The translations under genes were made by a program, and so were the position numbers. From Bartonella grahamii ATCC 700132 (lineage in GTDB: Bacteria; Pseudomonadota; Alphaproteobacteria; Rhizobiales; Rhizobiaceae), in NCBI RefSeq assembly GCF_000518085.1, contig NZ_JACX01000004.1, positions 100,961 to 164,960 on the forward strand: a stretch of 64,000 nt of DNA, given 5' to 3'. The notes below the pieces were generated by a model. That model was not told the origin of the DNA, made no database searches, and was given only the letters and a program-made list of their open reading frames with translations. Position 1 is the first letter of the stretch. The number at the start of each line of letters is the position of its first letter. Shown piece after piece: positions 19,453-29,475 of the stretch.

Positions 19453-20288
19453 ATGAATACAAAATCTTTAGTCAAACCGTCTATTATCGCTATGGCTGGA
19501 GCGTTTACGACATAAGCTGCAGACATTATTATTCTTCGTGAAACAATCCCAGCAGTTATCACAGCCCTTTCGTTTTCTTGGATAGATTTTTATCTTGGTG
19601 GTCAAGTTAGCAACTTTTTAAGTCAAAGTTGATGTATTTGATTTAGAGACAAAAGAAAAAACTTCATAAAGGTGGACTACCTAAGCCTTCAGGTTTCATC
19701 GGTTGTATTTATTTAGGTTCCAACATAGATCTTGGAAATGTCCTCATTCTAGGTGTTGAAACCGATGCAGTCTGGGCGGACCGAGGAGAGACGAAGACGG
19801 TTTCAAAGATTCTTGCGATTAATAAATTTAATGATGTTAATGATGAATTTGAAGATGCTGGTGTTACATTGGATGAAGATGAAAAGTTTCAAAAGGGTGA
19901 TACAGTAGTGTAGCACATTGGTTTTAAAGAAAAAAGGTCTGGTGAAACACGGGTTCGTGTAGGCTTTTTCGTCGCTGACCGCATTATGCCTTATGTTACT
20001 GGTGGTATTGCTTATGCGCAAATACAAAGTGTTGGTAAAGTTTCAGAAACAAAAAAGTCGGCAAATGGTAAACCGAGTAAAGCAGTTTCTGCTACGGTAT
20101 TTCATAAAACAAAAGCGATGGTGGGTTTCACCCTTGGTGGTGGTATAGATTTTTCGATGACAAATCATATTCTGCTTCGTGCGGAATACTGCTACTCAGA
20201 CTTTGGTAAGAAGGAATTTAAAAAGGATTACCTTAAACTAGGCTACAAAACCAACGACTTTCATATAGGTGTCGCTTACAAGGTTTAA
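19453..20288 (+). pseudogene. hbp: hbp pseudogene, copy 3
   Basis: Full-length relic of an hbp gene. The ATG at 19453 opens a leader like those of the paralogs, but codon 21 is TAA (19513-19515), exactly in the signal-peptide cleavage region. Frameshifts occur near 19620-19660 and a further stop lies near 19911. The 3' third remains open (from 19986) and keeps MPYVTGGIAYAQIQ, MVGFTLGGGIDFSMTN and the closing strands, though Arg in the AEYRYSDFG motif has become Cys and the last residue is Val, not Phe. The promoter box is still present. Confidence 0.9.
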
Positions 20289-20397
20289 TTTAATCAAAAG
20301 TGCGATTATGAATAAAAAGTATTAATAAAAAATTAAATTTTCAAGAGATCTTGACTTTGAAAAAAGCGCTGTTTTTCTGGGTTTTTATTTGTATGAC

Positions 20398-20416
20398 TGT
20401 GACATTTTTACTACAG
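20398..20416 (+). promoter_or_regulatory. hbp promoter box 4
   Basis: TGTGACATTTTTACTACAG, 55 bases before the ATG at 20472. It differs from box 2 at two positions, and the following 'cttttctatctataatcttgtaa' block is shared with box 2. Confidence 0.65.
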
Positions 20417-20471
20417 CTTTTCTATCTATAATCTTGTAAGGTCATTTTATAGTTAATTTAGGAGCAAAATT

Positions 20472-21362
20472 ATGAATACAAAATATTTAATAGCAACGTC
20501 TGTTGCCACTTTAATTTCAGCTTCTGCAGCACAAGCTGCTGATGTGATGATCCCTCATGAAGTCGCACCAGCAGTTATCGCAGCAGCCCCTTCGTTTTCT
20601 TGGACGGGTTTTTATCTTGGTGGTCAAGTTGGCAACTTTTCGAGTAAAACTAAAGTAACTATTCCAGGAGAAGAGAGAGAACTTTTCAAAAAAGATAACA
20701 TACCTAGTCCTTCTGGTTTCATGGGTGGCATTTATGCAGGGTCTAACGTAGACCTCGGAAATGGTCTCATTCTCGGTGTTGAAACCGATGCAGTTTGGGC
20801 AGATCGTGAAGAATCAAAAAAAGCCCGTGAATTGACGCTTACTGAAAAAAATGCAGCAGATTTTAATGCTGCCCTTGAAAAAGCTAAGGTTGAATTAAAA
20901 GATCAGCAACAGTTTCAAAAAGATGACAAGGTAACAGAAACGCACAGTTACAAAGAAAAATGGTCTGGTGCGACACGTGTCCGTATCGGTTTTGCTGCTG
21001 TTGACCGTATTATGCCTTATGTTGCTGGTGGTATTGCCTATGCGCAGGTACAGGGCATTCAATCCGTTGCAGGAAAAGGAGAGAGAGCTAAAGTTGAGCA
21101 GAAAGCTGGCGGGGATGAAATTGTGCCAGAAGCAGGAGCTAAGCAAAGCATAGATTTGACTGGTGGTACTTGGGCTGATGACACGAAGACAATGCTTGGT
21201 TTCACTATTGGTGGTGGAGTTGACTTTGCAATGACAGACAACGTTCTTTTACGTGCAGAATACCGTTACTCCGATTTTGGTAAAAAGAAATTCGCAAACG
21301 ACACACGTGAATTCAATTACAAAACCAATGACTTCCGTGTAGGTGTCGCTTACAAATTCTGA
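20472..21362 (+). CDS. hbp: Hemin-binding outer-membrane protein (Hbp family), copy 4
   Basis: 296-residue Hbp-family barrel, longer than copies 1 and 2 because of a larger loop near residues 200-235 (Glu/Lys/Gly-rich). The leader MNTKYLIATS...AAQAAD, core SWTGFYLGGQVGNFSSK, GSNVDLGNGLILGVETDAV, WSGATRVRIGFAAVDRIM, VLLRAEYRYSDFGKKKF and the terminal DFRVGVAYKF are all present. GGAGCAAAAT precedes the ATG. It has its own promoter box and terminator. The many near-identical core blocks shared with copy 2 give good substrates for recombination between copies. Confidence 0.88.
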   Translation: MNTKYLIATSVATLISASAAQAADVMIPHEVAPAVIAAAPSFSWTGFYLGGQVGNFSSKTKVTIPGEERELFKKDNIPSPSGFMGGIYAGSNVDLGNGLILGVETDAVWADREESKKARELTLTEKNAADFNAALEKAKVELKDQQQFQKDDKVTETHSYKEKWSGATRVRIGFAAVDRIMPYVAGGIAYAQVQGIQSVAGKGERAKVEQKAGGDEIVPEAGAKQSIDLTGGTWADDTKTMLGFTIGGGVDFAMTDNVLLRAEYRYSDFGKKKFANDTREFNYKTNDFRVGVAYKF

Positions 21363-21398
21363 TTTCGTAAAAATGAAATTAGAAGCATAAAAAATACT

Positions 21399-21430
21399 AA
21401 GGCCTCGTTTAACGGGGCCTTTATTTTATT
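21399..21430 (+). terminator. Terminator of hbp copy 4
   Basis: AAGGCCTCG / CGGGGCCTT stem (one G-T pair) from 21399 to 21422, followed by ATTTTATT. Confidence 0.75.
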
Positions 21431-21714
21431 AGCTCTCTATTCTATATCTCTTAATCCCTTCTATTTTTACTTGTATCATTTTGTGCTATAAGACTTTAAA
21501 GAAAAAAGTTTTATATTATAGAGGGCTAATTGGTGGTATATATGGATTTTATAGCTACTGATTACATAAAATCTTATATCACGGCTATCATTTTACGCAT
21601 AAGGAAAAGTATTCAATTAATCTCAGAAATAGGAAAAGATCATAACCAGTGACTAACTTTATTCTGCATATGCCAGATTAGAGCGAGCGTATTGTGTATA
21701 TCTGTTGGAGTAAG

Positions 21715-22310
21715 CTTTGGGAAATACAGTTTCATTGGGGAAGAATATGAAGATGTAAAGATAGAAACCAGTTTCCAACTTTACCATTTTCTTTTAATTT
21801 AGCTTTACGATTTTCAAAAGTATTTAGAGCAATGTCTTCTAAATAATGAAAATGAAGATGACGCATTGTCTTAACAGAACGCCCCAAACGGAATACACTT
21901 GTTGTTGTGTATTCACACATTTGTTTTAAAGAAATATTTTTCCAAGTACATCAAGCCCACTTCATGTCAGTATCCGTGAGTGATATAAGACGGTAAAACC
22001 TCCCAATGAAATAATATAAAGTCTATAGAGCACCACTATCTTTACACTCTTAATCAAAAGAGCCAGCTAGCATCATCATACAACTTTGCCAGCCACCAAT
22101 GTTGTGGACAGACCTTGGCTGTTAAAAGCGTTCATAAGAGGCATTTAAAATTCTTTTAATGTTTTTATCCGCAGACTGTTTCCGCTATCGAGAGATATGG
22201 TTTTGATTAATAAAACATGGAACAGGTTTTAAATGATAGAATCCTAAAGTATTAGTTTTTTTATTCAACATGAAAACAATAAATTATTCTTATAAATCAA
22301 ACTAATGTGT
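21715..22310 (-). pseudogene. Integrase 5' remnant, copy C
   Basis: The minus strand shows a degenerate start (MPLMNAF near 22143) and, further down, an open stretch at 21732-21920 with LEDIALNTFENRKAKLKENG and then WFLSLHLHILPQ. This matches the linker between the arm-binding and core domains of P4-type integrases. It stops at the same place as copy A. The upstream repeat (22150-22310) is also present. Confidence 0.7.
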
Positions 22311-22445
22311 CAGGATGAAGATGTTTATGCAAAGAATCTAAAAGTTTTTTTTGTGAGTGTTTGAATAAGTCCTTTGTTTTTCTTAATTTTAGATACAAAA
22401 TACTATCGCTAAAGCACCAAAAGTAGATCATGCTGATAAATAGAT
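22297..22445 (-). pseudogene. Fragment related to the membrane-protein gene at 54009-54347
   Basis: About 70 bases here (22375-22445) match 54053-54125 closely, including 'gatacaaaatacta' and 'gctaaagcaccaaa'. On the minus strand the fragment corresponds to the C-terminal membrane helix and tail of the 112-residue protein encoded at 54009-54347, 32 kb away. It joins directly to an hbp 3' fragment on the opposite strand. Confidence 0.6.
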
Positions 22446-22620
22446 GAAACTTTGATGGCGCTTGGTTTAAAAAAGGCAACATTTGATTTCACTGTTTGCA
22501 CAGGCATTGATTTTGCAATAACAGATGATAGTTTATTACATGCAGAATACGGTTATTCAGATTTCGGTAAAAAGAAATTTATAAAGAATATTATCATTAA
22601 CAGTTATGCAAAAATTTAAT
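22446..22620 (+). pseudogene. hbp: hbp 3'-end fragment
   Basis: The plus strand encodes a recognisable hbp C-terminus: FDFTVCTGIDFAITDDSLLH, AEYGYSDFGKKKF and a final SYAKI before TAA. This matches the last 60 residues of the neighbouring hbp genes with several key changes. Nothing of the rest of the gene remains. Confidence 0.75.
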
Positions 22621-22724
22621 GAAAATGAATCCAACTTTAAGACACATAATTCTAGTGTGATTTAGTTTACAAATTTTCATTGAATGCAAAATTAAAAGTT
22701 TAAGAAGCTTTATTTTTTTGTGAG

Positions 22725-22743
22725 TGTGTTATTTTTGCTACAG
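22725..22743 (+). promoter_or_regulatory. hbp promoter box 5
   Basis: TGTGTTATTTTTGCTACAG, 56 bases before the ATG at 22800. Two positions differ from box 1. Confidence 0.65.
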
Positions 22744-22799
22744 ACCTTTCAAAAAAGATGCTCTATATACATTTCATTTTGGATATTTGGAGAGATTTT

Positions 22800-24548
22800 A
22801 TGAATACAAAACGTTTAATAACAGCATCTATTTTTTCTTTAATTTCAACGTCTACAGCGCTAGCTGCTGATGTTATGATTCCTCATCAACCAGCACCATC
22901 GACATCTTCTGCCATTGTTGCGCCTACTTTTTCATGGACAGGTCTTTATTTAGGTGTCCAAGCTGGTGGTTTTTCGAGCAAATCTGATATGGCTCTTGTT
23001 GATCAAGAAAAGAATTTGCCACTAGATAAAGAGTTCTCTCCTAAACTTTCAGGTTTTGTAGGTGGTTTTTATGCAGGTTCTAATATTGATCTCGGTGATA
23101 ACTTTATTTTTGGTGTCGATACGGATTTAATGATATCTGGTAAAAAACACACAAAGACAATTACCATAGGTGCAGCTGATAACACTACAGTAGAAAATGC
23201 AGTCGTAAGATCCCGCAGATCCACAAAACCACAAACGTCTCCAACCCCTCCAGCCCCACAAGTAGCAACAGGAACACCGGCACCAGCACCAAAAGCCGCT
23301 TCAGGAGGATCTGCAGGTGCAGGAACACCTGCAGCAAGCCCTGCGTCAGGAACAGAATCCTCCAAACAAGTGACAAAATCATCAGAAGTAAGAGGAACGC
23401 CAACGTCAGCAGAGGGCAAAACACAAGCTGTTACATCTAAACAAACCTCCTCACAGACAGAGGGAAGATCAGTGCAAGAATCGTCGGGATCATTGGCAAG
23501 ATCAGATACAAGACAGCCATTGGTAGTAGTAGGGGGAAATGGATCAAATCCAGTTACACCTAAACCAACAGCTATTGGCGCAGGGGCAGGAGCAGCAGGG
23601 CAGCCATCATCGTCCTCATTGGGAAGATCAGATACAGGAGGGGCATCGTTAGGTGGGGTAGGTAGATCACAACCATCTGTGCAGTCAGCATCGCGATCAG
23701 CTACTGTATCAGTAGAGTCCGCACAAGTACAACCTACACTGGTAAAATCTAGCGTAACCGCACCAGCAGTACAGCCAGCAGCAAAAGCGCCTACATCGGT
23801 ACAATCAGCATCACAACCATCAACAGCAGAAAAAACAGTACCGAGCGCACCACTTGTACTCGCGAGATCAGGATCATCCTCTGAACCAGCAAAAGCTTCC
23901 AATGGAACAAGCGGAGCCCAAAACGGAGCTCATCATGGTGCCCATGGTAGCGGAAGTGATGCTAATCCGCATGGTGCATCTCATGGAGGTGGGCATGGCT
24001 CTGGCGCTCATGCGCATGGTGCTAATCCACATGCTTCTCGTTCTCATGGTGGACAGAATATGGCTGGACACGGTGCACAAAGTACACAAGCGGTGGATAA
24101 GAACAATTCCAGTGTATATGGTATAGAACAAATGAAAAGGGTGGCTTCTGAACTTGGTCTTGATCAAGAGGATGAAGTTGAAACTTTAAATCATACTTTC
24201 AAACAAAATTGGGGTGGTGCTACACGGGTACGTATTGGTTTTGCTGCTGATCGTTTTATGCCTTATCTTGCTGGTGGTATTGCTTATGGGCAGTTCCAAG
24301 ACACTATATCAATATCCGTTAAGGATGAGGATGGAAGAGTCGTTTCTTCTAAGAACTTAGCTGATGAAACAAAAACCATGATTGGTTACACACTTGGTGG
24401 TGGCGTTGATTTCTCGGTGCTGGATAATGTGATTGTACGTGCAGAATACCGTTACTCTGATTTTGGCAAAAAGAAATTTGCAAAGGAAAAATTTGAAGTT
24501 AACTACAAAACCAATGATTTCCGTGTTGGTGTAGCTTATAAATTCTAA
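22800..24548 (+). CDS. hbp: Hbp-family outer-membrane protein with long His-rich low-complexity insertion, copy 5
   Basis: 582 residues, about twice the family length. I start at the ATG at 22800, since GGAGAG lies before it and the leader matches the paralogs. Residues 1-135 are ordinary Hbp sequence with a signal peptide and SWTGLYLGVQAGGFSSK. Residues about 136-443 are an insertion rich in Ser, Ala, Thr, Pro and Gln, with internal near-repeats (SLARSDT / SLGRSDT; two VQSAS). It ends in a His/Gly/Ala tract (about 370-430) with 11 His in roughly 50 residues. The barrel then resumes with WGGATRVRIGFAADRFM and ends DFRVGVAYKF. The insertion occupies the position of the variable loop in other copies, so it is probably surface exposed and could bind heme or metals. 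Confidence 0.85.
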   Translation: MNTKRLITASIFSLISTSTALAADVMIPHQPAPSTSSAIVAPTFSWTGLYLGVQAGGFSSKSDMALVDQEKNLPLDKEFSPKLSGFVGGFYAGSNIDLGDNFIFGVDTDLMISGKKHTKTITIGAADNTTVENAVVRSRRSTKPQTSPTPPAPQVATGTPAPAPKAASGGSAGAGTPAASPASGTESSKQVTKSSEVRGTPTSAEGKTQAVTSKQTSSQTEGRSVQESSGSLARSDTRQPLVVVGGNGSNPVTPKPTAIGAGAGAAGQPSSSSLGRSDTGGASLGGVGRSQPSVQSASRSATVSVESAQVQPTLVKSSVTAPAVQPAAKAPTSVQSASQPSTAEKTVPSAPLVLARSGSSSEPAKASNGTSGAQNGAHHGAHGSGSDANPHGASHGGGHGSGAHAHGANPHASRSHGGQNMAGHGAQSTQAVDKNNSSVYGIEQMKRVASELGLDQEDEVETLNHTFKQNWGGATRVRIGFAADRFMPYLAGGIAYGQFQDTISISVKDEDGRVVSSKNLADETKTMIGYTLGGGVDFSVLDNVIVRAEYRYSDFGKKKFAKEKFEVNYKTNDFRVGVAYKF

Positions 24549-24570
24549 TTTTTTAAAGAGTAAATTTCTA

Positions 24571-24605
24571 AAAGGCTCCACTGTCAGTGGAGCCTTTATT
24601 TTTTA
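24571..24605 (+). terminator. Terminator of hbp copy 5
   Basis: Perfect 12-base-pair stem AAAGGCTCCACT / AGTGGAGCCTTT (24571-24597) with a three-base loop, followed by ATTTTTT. Confidence 0.85.
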
Positions 24606-24796
24606 AAAGATCACTTTTTGGTTTCTTTTCTTGTGAATTTCATGATAAAGCCCATAGAGTGTGATGATATATTTTCCTGATCGCTGCTTAATACGAATGA
24701 TAAGCTCGGCTTTCCCTATAGATAAAAACCAGAGTTGCAGGGTTCAGGGAAGTTATGCAAAAATGAAACCGTAAAAGTGGACAGGGATATTTCACA

Positions 24797-27712
24797 ATGA
24801 CTGTGAAAAATGAAACAATAGATTATTCAAAAACTCTTTATCTCCCACAGACAAATTTTCCTATGCGTGCAGGGCTTCCGCAAAAAGAGCTTGAATTGAT
24901 GGCGCGTTGGGAAAATATGGGGCTTTATGCGCAATTGCGCCAACAAGCAAAAGATCGTCCATTTTATATTCTTCATGATGGTCCACCTTATGCAAATGGT
25001 CATATTCATATTGGGCATGCTTTAAACAAAGTTCTAAAGGATGTGGTTGTTCGTTCATTCCAAATGCGCGGTTTTAATGCAAATTATGTACCTGGTTGGG
25101 ATTGCCATGGGCTTCCAATCGAATGGAAAATTGAAGAAAAATATCGAGCACAAGGAAAAAATAAGGATGAGGTACCTCTTAACGAGTTTCGTAAAGAATG
25201 CCGTGAATTTGCACAGCATTGGGTAACCGTTCAAAGTGAAGAATTTAAACGCCTTGGTGTCGTGGGAGATTTTAACACGCCTTATACTACAATGGCTTTT
25301 CATGCAGAAGCACGCATTGCCAGTGAATTGATAAAATTTGCTATGTCAGATCAGATTTATCGTGGTTCCAAGCCGGTGATGTGGTCTGTTGTAGAGCGTA
25401 CGGCTTTGGCAGAGGCTGAGATTGAATATCATGATCATGAATCAGAGGTGCTTTGGGTTAAGTTTCCTGTCTTTGAAGCAAATTCTGATGATTTATATGG
25501 TGCTTATGTCGTCATTTGGACAACAACGCCGTGGACAATTCCAAGCAATCGTGCAGTGAGTTATTCTTCACAGATTTCTTATGGTATTTACGAAGTTGAA
25601 AGTGCTGAAAATGATTTTGGTCCTCAAGCTGGGGAAAAACTTCTCTTTGCTGATGCGTTAGCTATGAGTTGTGCAGAAAAAGCCAAACTTGTTTTGAAGC
25701 GGTTGCGTGTTATTTCTGCTGAAGAATTGAAAGCTCTTGTTCTTTCTCATCCACTCAAAGGTTTGGCTGGGGGGTATAACTTTAAAATTCCATTGCTTGA
25801 TGGTTCGCACGTAACAGAGAGTGCTGGTACAGGTTTTGTTCATACAGCGCCAAGCCATGGGCGTGAGGACTTTGAAATTTGGAATGATTATAAGTCCTTA
25901 CTGGAGCAAGCGGGGATTGATTCGTCTATACCATTTCCTGTTGATGATGCAGGGTTCTATACGAAAGATGTTCCAGGTTTAGGACCAGATCGTGAAGGAG
26001 GACCTGCGCGTATTATTGATGATAATGGAAAAATGGGTGATGCCAATAAAGAGGTCATTAACGCTTTAATTAAAGCAGATCGATTGTTTGCACGGGGGCG
26101 TTTAAAGCATTCCTATCCCCATAGTTGGCGTTCAAAAAAACCCGTTATTTTTCGCAATACACCACAATGGTTTATTTCAATGGATAAAGATTTTGGGGAT
26201 GGTTCAACTTTACGTAGTCGGGCTTTGGAAGCTGTTTCAAAAACGCGTTTTGTGCCGTCTTCTGGGCAAAACCGCCTAGCTTCTATGATAGAAGATCGTC
26301 CTGATTGGGTTCTTTCTCGTCAGCGTTCTTGGGGTGTTCCTATTTGTATTTTTGCGAATGAGGATGGTTTTATTCTGAAAGATGAAGGTGTGAACGAGCG
26401 TATTTTACGGGCTTTTGAAGCAGAAGGGGCAGATGCATGGTTTGCTGAAGGAGCACGTGAACGTTTTTTAGGTGAGCGTGCACATGAGCCTTGGGTACAG
26501 GTTTATGATATTTTGGATGTTTGGTTTGATTCTGGAGCAAGCCATAGCTTTGTGTTGGAAGATAGGGCGGATTTGAAATGGCCTGCTGATGTTTATTTTG
26601 AAGGTTCAGATCAACATCGCGGGTGGTTCCAATCTTCTCTTTTGGAAAGCTGTGGTACGCGTGCTTGCTCTCCCTATAAGGCAGTGATCACACACGGTTT
26701 TACTTTGGATGAGAATGGTAAGAAAATGTCTAAATCTTTAGGCAATACGGTTGTTCCGCAAGAGATCATTAAAACATCTGGAGCTGATATTTTTCGTCTC
26801 TGGGTTATGACAACTGATTATTGGGAAGATCAGCGTTTAGGCAAAAAAATCCTTCAAACAAATGTGGATTCATATCGTAAATTACGCAATGCAATTCGTT
26901 GGATGCTTGGAACTTTAGCATATGATGATGGAGAAGAAATATCTTATGGCGCACTGCCGGATCTTGAAAAATTTATATTGCATAGGCTTTTTGAACTTGA
27001 TCAGTTGATTAATCGCGCTTACGATGAATTTGATTTTAAAAAGATTATGCGTGCATTATTGGATTTTTCAATCATTGAGTTATCGGCATTTTATTTTGAT
27101 ATCCGCAAGGATTCTCTTTATTGTGATGCGCCTTCATCAAAAAAACGCAAGGCCTCCTTGCAGGTTGTCCGTGAGATTTTTGAGCGTATGGTAACATGGC
27201 TTGCTCCAATGTTACCTTTTACTATGGAGGAAGCTTGGTTAGAGCGTTACCCAGAAAGCCAATCGGTGCATTTAGAACAATTTCGCTCTGTACCAGAAGA
27301 ATGGCAAAATCAATCTTTGTCTGAGCGTTGGAAAAAAATTCGGCAGGTCCGTAAAGTTGTTACAGGTGCTTTAGAGCTTGAACGCGTTGATAAGCGTATT
27401 GGATCCTCGTTAGAAGCCGCTCCTGTTGTTTTTATTTCCAATCCGGCTTTACGAGAAGCATTAGAAAATGTGGATATGGCGGAGATCTGTATTACCAGTG
27501 CACTCACAATTACGCAGGATACAATACCTTCCGATGCTTTTACTTTGAATGATGTTGAAGGTGTTGGTGTATATCCAGAGAAGGCATTAGGAAAAAAATG
27601 TGCTCGATCATGGCGTTATACACAAGATGTTGGGAGTGATCCTGCTTATCCGGATGTATCTGCTCGTGATGCAGCTGCTTTGCGGGAATTGCAGATTCTT
27701 GGCAAGATTTAA
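24797..27712 (+). CDS. ileS: Isoleucyl-tRNA synthetase
   Basis: Charges tRNA-Ile with isoleucine in the cytosol. 971 residues. The class I signature is present as [12 protein letters not shown] (about residues 63-74) and KKMSKS (about 642-647). The CP1 editing domain lies between them ([12 protein letters not shown] near 240). The anticodon-binding region follows the KMSKS loop, and I see no zinc-binding Cys cluster at the C-terminus. No T-box or other leader structure is apparent in the 190 bases before the gene. It directly follows the hbp cluster. Confidence 0.96.
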   Translation: MTVKNETIDYSKTLYLPQTNFPMRAGLPQKELELMARWENMGLYAQLRQQAKDRPFYILHDGPPYANGHIHIGHALNKVLKDVVVRSFQMRGFNANYVPGWDCHGLPIEWKIEEKYRAQGKNKDEVPLNEFRKECREFAQHWVTVQSEEFKRLGVVGDFNTPYTTMAFHAEARIASELIKFAMSDQIYRGSKPVMWSVVERTALAEAEIEYHDHESEVLWVKFPVFEANSDDLYGAYVVIWTTTPWTIPSNRAVSYSSQISYGIYEVESAENDFGPQAGEKLLFADALAMSCAEKAKLVLKRLRVISAEELKALVLSHPLKGLAGGYNFKIPLLDGSHVTESAGTGFVHTAPSHGREDFEIWNDYKSLLEQAGIDSSIPFPVDDAGFYTKDVPGLGPDREGGPARIIDDNGKMGDANKEVINALIKADRLFARGRLKHSYPHSWRSKKPVIFRNTPQWFISMDKDFGDGSTLRSRALEAVSKTRFVPSSGQNRLASMIEDRPDWVLSRQRSWGVPICIFANEDGFILKDEGVNERILRAFEAEGADAWFAEGARERFLGERAHEPWVQVYDILDVWFDSGASHSFVLEDRADLKWPADVYFEGSDQHRGWFQSSLLESCGTRACSPYKAVITHGFTLDENGKKMSKSLGNTVVPQEIIKTSGADIFRLWVMTTDYWEDQRLGKKILQTNVDSYRKLRNAIRWMLGTLAYDDGEEISYGALPDLEKFILHRLFELDQLINRAYDEFDFKKIMRALLDFSIIELSAFYFDIRKDSLYCDAPSSKKRKASLQVVREIFERMVTWLAPMLPFTMEEAWLERYPESQSVHLEQFRSVPEEWQNQSLSERWKKIRQVRKVVTGALELERVDKRIGSSLEAAPVVFISNPALREALENVDMAEICITSALTITQDTIPSDAFTLNDVEGVGVYPEKALGKKCARSWRYTQDVGSDPAYPDVSARDAAALRELQILGKI

Positions 27713-27889
27713 AATTTTAAATCAAAGGAAAGAAATGCAAGTAAATTTCTCATATTGATGAATATAGTTTTTTGTGGTACGAGAAAAATTCCGTTGTTTT
27801 ATCTGCAGGGGGGAAATTTGTGTATGGACCGTTCTCTCATAAATAACGGGAATATTAATCAGCCATATACTTAGGAAATGGAATAGGCA

Positions 27890-28381
27890 GTGAGAAAACG
27901 TGAAATAAAAATATTTCCAATAGGAATTTTAGGGATGTGCTTTGTTTTAACGGGATGCAATTTATCCGCTCCTACCTATGGTACCGATAAACCAGTTTCG
28001 ATCCAGTTTTTTGAAGATGTTGCTAATATTACTTCATTAACACCAACAAATAACAGCAGCCAGATTGTTATGAAACCTCATCCAAAGCTTATAATACCAA
28101 GCCCTAGTTCGCGCGGATTTTTACCGATTCCACAACAAGATAGATCTGTCAATGAAATAGCAGCATCGAAGAAGCATCAAGGAAATAAGTCTTTTCCTCA
28201 CAAAGGATCGTCAGTTAATGGCGCTGGTTCAGAAAACCCTTCACAGTTGAATGCGAAGCAACGACAGGAATATTTACGTCGTCAGAGAGCACAAGTTGGA
28301 AGTTCAAAATACCGTCGCTATCTCACTGAACCACCTTTAAGTTATCGCCAACCGGCGAAAACTGCACCTATTGGTCGATAG
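27890..28381 (+). CDS. Hypothetical lipoprotein
   Basis: 163 residues starting at GTG 27890, with a lipoprotein signal (MRKREIKIFPIGILGMCF, then VLTGC; lipidated Cys near residue 23). The mature part is Ser/Pro/Asn-rich and likely disordered, then a short basic block with KQRQEYLRRQRAQ and a final YLTEPPLSYRQPA, a pattern I associate with rhizobial lipoproteins of unknown role. The start is uncertain, as the nearest AGGAA (27873-27877) is 12 bases upstream. It should sit in the outer membrane facing the periplasm. Confidence 0.65.
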   Translation: MRKREIKIFPIGILGMCFVLTGCNLSAPTYGTDKPVSIQFFEDVANITSLTPTNNSSQIVMKPHPKLIIPSPSSRGFLPIPQQDRSVNEIAASKKHQGNKSFPHKGSSVNGAGSENPSQLNAKQRQEYLRRQRAQVGSSKYRRYLTEPPLSYRQPAKTAPIGR

Positions 28382-28479
28382 GGAAAAGACCAAATATTTA
28401 AGGTAAAGTATTTTTCCAATTACTTATGATACCAAGCTTTTATTCACGCACAGTTATAATACTGCTGTAAGAGAGGTAT

Positions 28480-28885
28480 TATTCTCATGAAATAGCAACA
28501 TAATAACAGCATCGAGAGAATCCTTACGTGTTTCCTAACAAGAAACATTTCTCAAGCTCATTTTACAATATTGCTCATGTGAATAGTATAACGTAAAATC
28601 TATAGTGCTCTACTATCTTTATGCTAGGAAGGAGAAAGCTGATACCATCATTTTATTTTCCAGACTCCATTGTTGCGACAATTCTTGCATTTGAGAGCCT
28701 TTATAAGGGACATTTTTAGTCTTTTCTAAAACGTTCTTTATCCAGACGATAATCCGCTTATGATGTGCAAGAAAGTGATTTTTATTGATTCAATGTAATT
28801 TGAAATGAGAGTATATCTACGGTATTTTGGACTTTATATTTTATATACCAAATAATGAATTATTCTTATAAATGAATGTATCATC
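28480..28885 (-). pseudogene. Integrase 5' remnant, copy D
   Basis: The minus strand from about 28712 reads MSLIKALKCKN and then ESGK before a stop, the start of an integrase N-terminus of the MPFIKALKSK type also seen in copy E. Upstream landmarks (28730-28885: 'cttatgatgtgcaa', 'aaatgagag', 'attcttataaat') agree with the other copies. The rest of the gap 28382-29028 holds nothing else I can support. Confidence 0.65.
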
Positions 28886-29028
28886 TAATAGAAGCAATAT
28901 TCAGCATTAAAAGAGAGAAAAATGCTTCGAAATGGCTTTTGCTATATCTGTATCAGAGGAATTAATAGTCTTTTTTTGAGAAATAGGATAGTTTTTAAAG
29001 AGTGAAAGTTATGGAAGAAGAATTGTTT

Positions 29029-29475
29029 TTAGTATCGCTTTTGTACAAAAAAATCTTTAAGTAATTGAGCAGCTTCTTTTTCTTTAAAACCAGAATAAAT
29101 CTCAGGTTTGTGATGGCAGGTTGGTTGCTGATAAAAACGTGGACCATTTTCTATAGCTCCTCCTTTGGGATCATTTGTTGCGTAATAGAGACGTCGTATG
29201 CGTGCAAATGAAATAGCAGCAGCACACATAGCACAAGGCTCAAGTGTTACATAAAGGTCGCAATCAGGAAGCCTTTCGCTTTGCAATGTTTCGCAAGCCA
29301 TACGGATTGCGCGCATTTCTGCGTGTCCTGTAGGGTCATATGCAGATTTTATAAAGTTACCAGCGCGCGCAATGATAGCTTTTCCACGTGTAATGACAGC
29401 GCCTACGGGAACTTCATCTTTTTTTGCAGCCCATTGCGCTTCTAAAAGGGCTATTTCCATGGGCGTCAAAGTCAT
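29029..29475 (-). CDS. tadA: tRNA-specific adenosine deaminase
   Basis: Deaminates the wobble adenosine of tRNA-Arg(ACG) to inosine. The 148 residues contain the cytidine-deaminase-like zinc site: HAE (51-53, His ligand and catalytic Glu) and PCAMC (80-84, two Cys ligands). The EVPVGAVI strand near residue 21 is typical. It starts at ATG 29475, although a second Met at codon 6 could also serve. It is divergent from rluB across 269 bases. Confidence 0.93.
   Translation of the reverse strand: MTLTPMEIALLEAQWAAKKDEVPVGAVITRGKAIIARAGNFIKSAYDPTGHAEMRAIRMACETLQSERLPDCDLYVTLEPCAMCAAAISFARIRRLYYATNDPKGGAIENGPRFYQQPTCHHKPEIYSGFKEKEAAQLLKDFFVQKRY

Noticed and set aside
23069..23902. A 277-codon open frame on the minus strand opposite the low-complexity insertion of hbp copy 5
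   Set aside because: It exists because the repetitive, A/C-rich codons of the insertion rarely give stops on the other strand. The product is Asp/Cys/Val/Gly-rich nonsense with no ribosome binding site, and the plus-strand gene continues in frame through both barrel halves.
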